Shown here in pieces: positions 52,628 to 59,692 of a DNA stretch of 64,000 nt. The notes beneath the pieces were generated by a model. The model made no database searches and was not told the origin of the DNA. It saw only the letters and a program-made list of their open reading frames with translations. The stretch is from Citrobacter amalonaticus Y19 (GTDB taxonomy: Bacteria; Pseudomonadota; Gammaproteobacteria; Enterobacterales; Enterobacteriaceae), in contig NZ_CP011132.1 of the NCBI RefSeq assembly GCF_000981805.1, positions 434,001 to 498,000 on the forward strand, read 5' to 3'. The position numbers and the translations under genes are program-made. Every line of letters begins with the position of its first letter. Positions within the stretch are counted from its first letter, which is position 1.

Positions 52628-54280
52628 ATGAAATTTTTGAAACGGGGTGTGGCGCTGGCACTGTTTGCCGCATTCACGCTGGCAAGTCAGCCTGCTCAGG
52701 CTTTTGAAAAAGATAAAACCTATAAAATCACCATTCTGCATACCAACGATCATCATGGCCATTTCTGGCGCAGTGAATACGGCGAGTACGGTCTGTCGGC
52801 GCAAAAAACGCTGGTGGATGGGATTCGTCGTGAGGTGGCTGCTGAAGGGGGCAGTGTCCTGCTGTTGTCCGGCGGTGACATCAATACCGGCGTTCCCGAA
52901 TCGGATCTACAGGATGCTGAGCCAGACTTTCGTGGGATGAACCTGATTGGCTATGACGCGATGGCGGTCGGCAACCACGAATTTGATAATCCGCTCACCG
53001 TCCTGCGTCAGCAGGAAAAGTGGGCGAAGTTCCCGTTTCTCTCAGCCAACATCTATCAGAAAAGTACCGGTGAACGCCTGTTTAAACCCTGGGCCATCTT
53101 TACGCGCCAGGATCTGAAAATCGCGGTTATCGGTCTGACCACCGATGACACAGCGAAGATCGGCAACCCTGAATTTTTTACCGACATTGAATTCCGCAAG
53201 CCAGCGGAAGAGGCAAAAGTGGTGATTCAGGAGCTACAGATGAATGAAAAGCCTGACGTCATTATTGCGACTACCCATATGGGACACTATGACAACGGCA
53301 ACCACGGTTCGAACGCGCCGGGCGACGTCGAAATGGCGCGCAGTCTGCCCGCCGGGGCGCTGGCGATGATTGTGGGTGGTCACTCACAGGACCCGGTGTG
53401 CATGGCTGAAGAAAACAAAAAACAGGTGGATTATGTTCCCGGTACGCCGTGCGCGCCGGACAAACAGAACGGGATCTGGATTGTGCAGGCTCATGAGTGG
53501 GGAAAATATATCGGCCGCGCGGATTTTGAGTTCCGTAACGGCGAGATGAAAATGGTCAACTATCAGCTGATCCCGGTGAACCTGAAGAAGAAAGTGACCT
53601 GGGAAAACGGGAAAAGTGAGCACGTACTTTACACCCCGGAAATTGCTGAGAACGCGCAGATGCTCTCACTGCTGTCCCCGTTCCAGAATAAAGGGAAAGC
53701 CCAGTTGGATGTGAAAATCGGTGCGGTGAATGACCGTCTGGAAGGCGATCGCAGCAAGGTTCGCTTTGTGCAGACCAACATGGGGCATCTTATTCTGGCC
53801 GCGCAAATGGCGCGCACTGGTGCGGATTTCGGTGTCATGAGCGGCGGCGGGATTCGTGACTCGATTGACGGCGGGGATATCACCTATAAAAGCGTGCTGA
53901 AGGTGCAACCGTTCGGCAACGTTGTCGTGTATGCCGATATGAACGGCAAGGAGGTGACGGACTACCTGACGGCCGTGGCGCAGATGAAGCCGGATTCCGG
54001 TGCCTATCCGCAGTTTGCTAACGTCAGTTTTGTCGCGAAAGACGGCAAGCTCAACGATCTGAAAATCAACGGCGAGCCGGTTGACCCGGCGAAAACCTAC
54101 CGTATGGCGACGCTCAGTTTTAACGCGACGGGGGGCGACGGCTATCCGCGTATTGATAACAAACCGGGGTACGTCAACACCGGGTTTATCGATGCGGAAG
54201 TGCTGAAGGAATACATTCAGAAAAATTCACCGCTGGATGTGAGTGCTTATGAACCTAAAGGTGAGGTGAGCTGGCAGTAA
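52628..54280 (+). CDS. ushA: UshA, periplasmic 5'-nucleotidase/UDP-sugar hydrolase
   Basis: Periplasmic enzyme that hydrolyses nucleotides and UDP-sugars for salvage. The 550-residue precursor has a signal peptide (MKFLKRGVALALFAAFTLASQPAQA, 25 residues). The metallophosphoesterase domain has ILHTNDHHGHFW (about 36), SGGDINTG, VGNHEFDNP and TTHMGHYDNGNHG. The C-terminal substrate-binding domain carries GGGIRDSID and FNATGGDGYP. The disulfide cysteines in DPVCMAEENKKQVDYVPGTPC are present. Confidence 0.97.
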   Translation: MKFLKRGVALALFAAFTLASQPAQAFEKDKTYKITILHTNDHHGHFWRSEYGEYGLSAQKTLVDGIRREVAAEGGSVLLLSGGDINTGVPESDLQDAEPDFRGMNLIGYDAMAVGNHEFDNPLTVLRQQEKWAKFPFLSANIYQKSTGERLFKPWAIFTRQDLKIAVIGLTTDDTAKIGNPEFFTDIEFRKPAEEAKVVIQELQMNEKPDVIIATTHMGHYDNGNHGSNAPGDVEMARSLPAGALAMIVGGHSQDPVCMAEENKKQVDYVPGTPCAPDKQNGIWIVQAHEWGKYIGRADFEFRNGEMKMVNYQLIPVNLKKKVTWENGKSEHVLYTPEIAENAQMLSLLSPFQNKGKAQLDVKIGAVNDRLEGDRSKVRFVQTNMGHLILAAQMARTGADFGVMSGGGIRDSIDGGDITYKSVLKVQPFGNVVVYADMNGKEVTDYLTAVAQMKPDSGAYPQFANVSFVAKDGKLNDLKINGEPVDPAKTYRMATLSFNATGGDGYPRIDNKPGYVNTGFIDAEVLKEYIQKNSPLDVSAYEPKGEVSWQ

Positions 54281-54289
54281 TCAGTTTCC

Positions 54290-54318
54290 AGGCCTGATAA
54301 GCGTAGCGCCATCAGGCA
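54290..54318. repeat. Single REP unit between ushA and ybaK
   Basis: GGCCTGATAAGCG...GCGCCATCAGGC forms one REP palindrome between convergent genes. Confidence 0.8.
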
Positions 54319-54330
54319 ATCATTCTAAAA

Positions 54331-54810
54331 TCAGTCCCGGCGGGCGATATCGGCAAATTTAGCCTGCAGAATCGCGGCTAAATCGCCCGCCGCCAGTTCA
54401 ATGTCCAGTCCGCGTTTGCCACCAGAGACAAAAATGGTGTCAAACGTCTGGGCTGGCGCATCAATAAGCGTCGGCAGGCGTTTTTTCTGTCCCAGCGGGC
54501 TAATGCCGCCGACCAGATACCCGGTTGTGCGCTGCGCCACCAGCGGATCGGCCATATCGACCTTTTTCGCCCCGAGCGCTTTGGCGACTTTTTTCAGATC
54601 CAGTTGTCCGGCCACCGGCGTAACTGCAACCGCCAGATGTTTCATATCGCCATTCACCGCGACCAGCAGCGTTTTGTACACCCGATCGGCATTCAACCCT
54701 AATTTGCGCACCACCTCATCACCAAAGTTGGTTTCGGCGGGATCGTGATCGTAGGTGTGGATCCTGAACGTAATGTTGTTTTTTTCGAGTAATTTAACTG
54801 CGGGTGTCAT
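54331..54810 (-). CDS. ybaK: YbaK, Cys-tRNA(Pro)/Cys-tRNA(Cys) deacylase
   Basis: Trans-acting editing enzyme that removes cysteine mis-attached to tRNA-Pro. The 159-residue protein has the YbaK fold; the conserved lysine is in VYKTLLVAVNGD (about 46), with the GGISPLGQKKRLPTLID block (about 98-114). Length equals the E. coli protein. It is convergent with ushA. Confidence 0.95.
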   Translation of the reverse strand: MTPAVKLLEKNNITFRIHTYDHDPAETNFGDEVVRKLGLNADRVYKTLLVAVNGDMKHLAVAVTPVAGQLDLKKVAKALGAKKVDMADPLVAQRTTGYLVGGISPLGQKKRLPTLIDAPAQTFDTIFVSGGKRGLDIELAAGDLAAILQAKFADIARRD

Positions 54811-54896
54811 AGCTATTTCCCCTGGCTAAACTAAATGATCAGTCAAGCGTATATCAAAAATTTGTCCGAAATATAGTACCATCTTGCGCAATTATG

Positions 54897-54925
54897 TTGG
54901 CAGGATGCAGAGTTTGAGCGACAAT
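54897..54925 (+). promoter_or_regulatory. Promoter of chiX
   Basis: TTGGCA and GACAAT are spaced by 17 bases; the -10 element ends six bases before the predicted chiX 5' end. Confidence 0.65.
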
Positions 54926-54931
54926 CGACAT

Positions 54932-55013
54932 ACACCGACGCGTAAAGCGGCGGCATAATAATAATGATGAAATTCCTCTTTGACGGGCCAATAGAAATAT
55001 TGGCCACTTTTTT
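54932..55013 (+). ncRNA. chiX: ChiX small regulatory RNA
   Basis: Hfq-binding sRNA that silences the chitoporin gene chiP and other mRNAs by base pairing and is destroyed by chitobiose-operon RNA. The ACACCGACGC 5' end, the unstructured AATAATAATGATG stretch, the conserved pairing region AAATTCCTCTTTGACGGGC and the terminator stem GGCCAATA/TATTGGCC with a T-run all match E. coli ChiX, between ybaK and ybaP as there. Its T-run overlaps the last base pair of the ybaP stop codon on the other strand. Confidence 0.93.
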
Positions 55014-55806
55014 ATCGCATCAGTTCAGGTAAATTCCCTTCCCCATACAGGTGCAGCGCACCCACGGCCACCACATAGCGACCCGCAGGCAGCGCCGACA
55101 AGCGATCCCGCCAGGCGATATTGCGCTGGTGCATCAGCACATCGTACAACGACGGACTGAAGGTGTTCGGGAGGGTCAGATGGTTGTCCTGCGGCGGCGT
55201 TTTCAGCCACCAACTCATCATCTGTTGCAGTAGCCGGGCATTGGTGTGCCAGTGCGTCAAGGTATCATCCAACAGCGCCAGCCCGTTATCCGGCAGTTCA
55301 CATAACAGCGCAATCTGGCTGGACGCGCCTTCCAGTTCTATTACCGGCTTTTCTGCCTTTTTCGCGGCCTGCAACAGTTGATAATCAATGCCGTACTCCG
55401 GGCGTAACCCCAACTGCTGCGCCTGAGTGGCTTGTAGCACCATTGCGATTTGCCACAGCGGTTGCGTCGAAAACAGAGCCGGGGAGATCCCCAGTTCATC
55501 GGTCGCGCGGTGCAGATTGCGCAACAGCTCCTCGCTGATGCGTTCTTCCAGCGCGGCAAACTCGGGTAAGTCGGCGAAGGGACTGTCATTGCCGGAGACG
55601 TCGGCCTCAACAATTAACGCATCGGCGTGGTTCAGCTTTTTGAGCAGTCTGGCAGGGAGAGGAGACATGTCGCGGCTGCCCATATGAATGCTGCCAATCA
55701 GGTGGAAGTGGCGATTGCCGGGCAACGAAACGTCAATGGCGGGCCAGGTATAGCGAGTGCCGGATAGCCCAGCGAAAAATGTTTTTACCCGGTAAAACAG
55801 ATCCAT
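55012..55806 (-). CDS. ybaP: YbaP, TraB/GumN family protein
   Basis: The 264-residue protein has the TraB/GumN fold: an N-terminal IGSIHMGSRDMSPLP (a GxxH motif), LIVEADVSG (E-x-D), and a C-terminal VAVGALHLYGEGNLPELM (GxxHL). These histidines and acidic residues suggest a metal-dependent hydrolase, perhaps a peptidase; no activity is established. It is longer in the N-terminus than a signal peptide would explain, and none is clear. Its stop overlaps the chiX terminator on the opposite strand. Confidence 0.92.
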   Translation of the reverse strand: MDLFYRVKTFFAGLSGTRYTWPAIDVSLPGNRHFHLIGSIHMGSRDMSPLPARLLKKLNHADALIVEADVSGNDSPFADLPEFAALEERISEELLRNLHRATDELGISPALFSTQPLWQIAMVLQATQAQQLGLRPEYGIDYQLLQAAKKAEKPVIELEGASSQIALLCELPDNGLALLDDTLTHWHTNARLLQQMMSWWLKTPPQDNHLTLPNTFSPSLYDVLMHQRNIAWRDRLSALPAGRYVVAVGALHLYGEGNLPELMR

Positions 55807-55866
55807 GCGACCTCCCTAAGTAGACGACCATGCTAGCGCGTGGTCAGGTAAGGTGCAATGTGTGAA

Positions 55867-55957
55867 TTGCCAGATGGCGGCGCTAAAGCACCTCATCCGG
55901 CCTGGTCGTTTCACGTTAATGCAGCAGGCCGGATAAGCGTCAGCGCCCTCCGGCATT
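55867..55957. repeat. REP/BIME element between ybaP and copA
   Basis: Two REP-like units (55868-55901 with CCAGATGGCGGCG...CATCCGGCC, and 55927-55957 GGCCGGATAAGCGTCAGCGCCCTCCGGC) separate copA from ybaP. The second unit abuts the copA stop codon. E. coli has ybaQ in this interval; it is absent here. Confidence 0.78.
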
Positions 55958-55959
55958 GC

Positions 55960-58461
55960 TTACTCTTTGGGTTTAAAGCGCAGCAGTCGGTTAGCGTTGC
56001 TCACCACGGTAATGGACGACAGCGCCATCGCCGCTCCGGCAACGACCGGGTTTAGCAGCGTGCCGGTGAACGGCCAGAGGATACCGGCCGCCACGGGGAT
56101 CCCGATGCTGTTGTAAATGAACGCGCCGAGCAGGTTCTGTTTCATATTGCGCAACGTGGCTCGGGAGATAGACAGCGCATCCGCCACGCCCATCAGACTG
56201 TGGCGCATCAGCGTGATAGCGGCGGTTTCAATTGCCACGTCGCTGCCGCCACCCATTGCAATTCCGACATCGGCCTGCGCCAGCGCCGGTGCGTCATTGA
56301 TGCCGTCACCGACCATCGCCACCTGATGTCCCTGACTTTGCAGACGCTTAATGGCATCGGCTTTACCGTCCGGGAGAACGCCAGCAATCACGTCATCAAT
56401 CCCCGCCTCTTTGGCGATGGCGTTGGCCGTCGTCGGGTTATCGCCGGTTAACATCACCAGACGATATCCGGCGCGGTGCAGTCGCTGAAGGGCCGCCACG
56501 CTGTCGCTACGCAGCGGATCGCGCACGGCCAGCAGCGCCGCCGCGTTGCCATCAATCGCCAGCAGCACCGGCGTGGCACCCTGAGAAGCCTGGGCAGAAA
56601 TCTCGGCTTCCAGTTCGCGAGTGTCAACCTGCTGCTCGTTCAGCAGTGCCTGATTGCCCAGCAGCAGCGTATGGCCTTGTGCTTCACCGCTGACGCCTAA
56701 TCCCCGCAGGGTGCGGAAACCGCTGACCTGAGGCAGTGTGCTATCACCGGCTTTGTCGAGAATCGCCCGCGCCAGCGGGTGACTGGAACCCTGTTCGAGT
56801 GCCGCGGCTAACCGCAGCGCCTGCGCCTCGTCGATGTCGCCAACGGTTTTAATCGCCACCACCTGCGGTTTGCCTTCGGTCAGCGTCCCGGTTTTGTCGA
56901 AGACCACCGTATCCAGCGTGCTGGCGCGTTGTAGCGCATCGGCATCACGCACCAGTACGCCAAACTCAGCCGCACGACCCACACCGGAGATAATCGACAT
57001 CGGCGTCGCCAGACCCAGCGCACACGGGCAGGCGATGATCAGTACCGTGGTGGCGATCACCAGGGTATAGACAATTTGCGGGGCCGGACCAAAGACGTAC
57101 CAGATACCTGCGCTCACCAGTGCGATCAGCACCACGACCGGGACAAACACGGCGGAAATCTTATCGGCCATCTGGCCAATTTCCGGTTTACTGCTCTGCG
57201 CCTGGCGCACCATGCGGATAATGCGCGACAGGGTGGTATGACTGCCGACCGCACTGGCGCGAAACACTACGCTGCCATCCTGCACGACGGTACCGGCATG
57301 CACGCTGTCGCCTTCCCCTTTTTGCTGCGGAATAGGTTCGCCGGTGAGCATCGCTTCATCCAGCCAGGCTTCGCCCTGGGTGATTTCACCGTCAACCGGT
57401 ACGCGGTCACCGGTGGTCAGGCGCAACAACATCCCCGGCTGAACGTCCGCCAGCGGCACGCTCTTCTCACCCTCTTGCGTAATCACCCGCGCCGTTGGCG
57501 GCGTGAGATCGAGTAATTTTTCCAGCGCCTTAGACGAGCGCTGACGCGCCCGCGCTTCCAGCATGTGTCCGAGGTTAATCAGACCGATGATCATCGCACT
57601 GGCTTCATAATAGAGATGGCGCGCTTCCATCGGGAACCACTGCGGCCACAGATTGACGCTCATCGAGTACAACCAGGCCACGCCGGTGCCGAGGGCAACC
57701 AGAGTGTCCATCGTGGCGGTGCCGTTCATCAGGCTCTTCCACGCGCTGCGATAAAAATGGCCGCCCGCAAAGACCATGACCGCGAGCGTCACCAGGCCAA
57801 TCGCCAGCCACAGGCTGCGGTTGTCGGCGGTGACCATCATGTTATCGCCCATCATCCCCCAGACCATCACCGGCACACCCACCAGCAGGGCGACAATCGC
57901 CTGCCAGCGGAAGCGTTTCATTGTCGCGACGGCGGTTTCCTGCTGGCGTTCACGGCGTTTGAGATCGTCTTCAATCGCTTCTGCGCCATAGCCCGCTTTT
58001 TCCACCGCCTGGACTAAATCGGTAGCGGACGCACTGCCCATCACCAGCGCAGTACGTTCCGCGAGGTTTACCCGTGCCTGCGTGACCCCAGGAACGCTTT
58101 GCAGCGCATTTTGTACCCGGGAAACACAGCTGGCGCAGCTCATGCCGCTTAACAGCAGCTGTTGGCTCTCATCTTCAGCCGTCGCTGCCGGAAGCTCAGG
58201 AGGGACCGCTGCCAGCGCTTCCGACGGGATTGATGACTCCGTCAGCGGTTTAGCCTTTGGGTGGCTTAACTCTGCGCCATAACCAGCTTGTTTGATGGTG
58301 TCGATAAGCTGCTCGGCGCTGGCGGTACCGGTGACGCGCGCTTCGGTCACGGTGACCTCCGCCTGTTCCACGTCCGGGCGTTGCTCAAGACTCTCTTTTA
58401 CACGTTTGACGCAGTGACCGCAGGACAGGCCGTCCAGGGTCAGGTCGATGGTTTGAGACAT
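55960..58461 (-). CDS. copA: CopA, copper(I)-exporting P-type ATPase
   Basis: P1B-type inner-membrane ATPase that pumps Cu(I), and silver, to the periplasm. The 833-residue protein has two N-terminal metal-binding domains (GLSCGHC near residue 11 and GMSCASC near 107) and eight transmembrane helices. Its ion-site motif is IIACPCALG (about 475), with phosphorylation loop DKTGT (about 522) and MVGDGINDAPAL (about 716). The start at 58461 (MSQTIDLTLDG) matches E. coli. A frameshift site inside yields a short chaperone. It is divergent from cueR under a CueR-type promoter. Confidence 0.97.
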   Translation of the reverse strand: MSQTIDLTLDGLSCGHCVKRVKESLEQRPDVEQAEVTVTEARVTGTASAEQLIDTIKQAGYGAELSHPKAKPLTESSIPSEALAAVPPELPAATAEDESQQLLLSGMSCASCVSRVQNALQSVPGVTQARVNLAERTALVMGSASATDLVQAVEKAGYGAEAIEDDLKRRERQQETAVATMKRFRWQAIVALLVGVPVMVWGMMGDNMMVTADNRSLWLAIGLVTLAVMVFAGGHFYRSAWKSLMNGTATMDTLVALGTGVAWLYSMSVNLWPQWFPMEARHLYYEASAMIIGLINLGHMLEARARQRSSKALEKLLDLTPPTARVITQEGEKSVPLADVQPGMLLRLTTGDRVPVDGEITQGEAWLDEAMLTGEPIPQQKGEGDSVHAGTVVQDGSVVFRASAVGSHTTLSRIIRMVRQAQSSKPEIGQMADKISAVFVPVVVLIALVSAGIWYVFGPAPQIVYTLVIATTVLIIACPCALGLATPMSIISGVGRAAEFGVLVRDADALQRASTLDTVVFDKTGTLTEGKPQVVAIKTVGDIDEAQALRLAAALEQGSSHPLARAILDKAGDSTLPQVSGFRTLRGLGVSGEAQGHTLLLGNQALLNEQQVDTRELEAEISAQASQGATPVLLAIDGNAAALLAVRDPLRSDSVAALQRLHRAGYRLVMLTGDNPTTANAIAKEAGIDDVIAGVLPDGKADAIKRLQSQGHQVAMVGDGINDAPALAQADVGIAMGGGSDVAIETAAITLMRHSLMGVADALSISRATLRNMKQNLLGAFIYNSIGIPVAAGILWPFTGTLLNPVVAGAAMALSSITVVSNANRLLRFKPKE
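58252..58461 (-). other. CopA(Z) copper chaperone made by -1 frameshift in copA
   Basis: The slippery heptamer CCCAAAG lies on the minus strand at 58261-58255, in the copA frame as CAC-CCA-AAG (codons 68-69). A -1 slip reads CCC-AAA-GGC-TAA, ending after 70 residues. The product is the first metal-binding domain alone (CXXC at GLSCGHC), the same truncated chaperone known from E. coli copA. Confidence 0.85.
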
Positions 58462-58535
58462 CACTTCACTCCTCAATAACGGGTCAATAAGGGTTGACCG
58501 TTGCACTTGGATTGACTAACTGTTATTAAGGGTAA

Positions 58536-58556
58536 ACCTTCCATCAAGGGGAAGGT
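58536..58556. promoter_or_regulatory. CueR operator/promoter of copA
   Basis: ACCTTCC-N7-GGAAGGT is a perfect dyad. On the minus strand it sits between a TTGACC -35 and a TACCCT -10 held 19 bases apart, the long spacer typical of MerR-family promoters, so copper-bound CueR would activate copA. Confidence 0.9.
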
Positions 58557-58568
58557 CAAGGGGGAAAA

Positions 58569-58979
58569 ATGAATATATCCGATGTTGCTAAAAAAACGGG
58601 TTTAACCAGTAAAGCGATCCGCTTTTATGAAGAGAAAGGGCTGGTCACGCCGCCACTGCGGGGTGAAAACGGCTATCGCACGTACGGGCAACAGCATCTG
58701 AATGAGCTGACGCTGCTGCGCCAGGCGCGCCAGGTCGGATTCAACCTTGAAGAGTGCGGCGAGCTGGTGAATCTGTTCAACGATCCGGGGCGTCACAGTG
58801 CGGACGTCAAAAAGCGGACGCTGGAGAAAGTGGCGGAAATTGAGCGCCATATCAGTGAATTACAGTCGATGCGCGTGCAGTTGCTGGCGCTGGCGGAGTC
58901 GTGTCCGGGCGATGACAGCGCGGAATGCCCGATTATCGAAAACCTTTCTGGCTGCTGCCATCACAAGGCGCAGGCTTAA
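58569..58979 (+). CDS. cueR: CueR, copper-responsive MerR-family activator
   Basis: The 136-residue activator senses Cu(I), Ag(I) and Au(I). It has an N-terminal MerR helix-turn-helix (MNISDVAKKTGLTSKAIRFYEEKGLV), a dimerisation helix, and the metal-binding loop with two cysteines in CPGDDSAECPI (Cys112 and Cys120). The C-terminal CCHHK is also typical. In E. coli two genes (ybaS, ybaT) separate copA and cueR; here the two are directly divergent. Confidence 0.96.
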   Translation: MNISDVAKKTGLTSKAIRFYEEKGLVTPPLRGENGYRTYGQQHLNELTLLRQARQVGFNLEECGELVNLFNDPGRHSADVKKRTLEKVAEIERHISELQSMRVQLLALAESCPGDDSAECPIIENLSGCCHHKAQA

Positions 58980-59692
58980 CCCGCGTCGGGGTTGAGCATA
59001 AAGACGACCGTGCCGCGAAACCACGGGGATGCGCGAAGCTGCGCTTCCGCCTGGCTGTCCCGCTTGCCGTGCTGCACCAGCCCGAGCTTAAACGGGATAC
59101 GCAGTCGGGTGAGGGCGGGCAGGTAGTCCTGATAATTCGCCACCGTGCGCCTTCCCTGATAGCTCTGCACCACCAGTTCATCGACCGGCAGCGCGTTCAG
59201 CGTCGCGACGTCGCCTGTTTTCGCCCAGTCCAGCAGTCCGGTCACGCCAAGAGCAAAGTCGGGCGGCAGCTGTTGGCGCAATGTCCGCAGAAAGCGGGCA
59301 TAGTCGGCCAGTTGATGCGTCGCGGCATCAAAATCGACCTGCAGCCCCACAACCTGATTTCCCGCCGCCTGCCAGCGCTGCATCAATCGCACGATGCGTG
59401 CCGGAATCGCGTCCGGTACGTCGAGCGTAGTGAAGCGCACGGTAAGCCAGATGGACGGAAACGTCAGGCGGCTGACGGGAAGTCCCAGACGCTGAAACGC
59501 CACGCCCTTTGCCCGCACCAACACCTCACCCTGATGCAGATAGACCGTCTGAGCCCCTCTGAGTTCATCGCTGGCTTTTACACCCGACCAGAGCCAGAAG
59601 GCCGGGTGTTCGCGGGCGGTGACCGTCTCCGCCGCCTGCGCTGGTCCCGTCAGTAGCGCAATTACCAGTAGTATTTGAGTTTTTGCGCCCAC
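58976..59692 (-). CDS. DUF3142-like exported protein
   Basis: The 238-residue protein has a signal peptide (MGAKTQILLVIALLTGPAQA). The following sequence (EHPAFWLWSGVKASDELRGAQTVYLHQGEVLV ... VVGLQVDFDAATHQLADYARFLRTLRQQLP) fits a TIM-barrel-like DUF3142 protein, as far as I can judge. Its function is unknown. It starts at GTG 59692, 31 bases inside the end of the upstream gene, so translation is probably coupled. Its stop overlaps the cueR stop by four bases in convergent orientation. Confidence 0.8.
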   Translation of the reverse strand: MGAKTQILLVIALLTGPAQAAETVTAREHPAFWLWSGVKASDELRGAQTVYLHQGEVLVRAKGVAFQRLGLPVSRLTFPSIWLTVRFTTLDVPDAIPARIVRLMQRWQAAGNQVVGLQVDFDAATHQLADYARFLRTLRQQLPPDFALGVTGLLDWAKTGDVATLNALPVDELVVQSYQGRRTVANYQDYLPALTRLRIPFKLGLVQHGKRDSQAEAQLRASPWFRGTVVFMLNPDAG

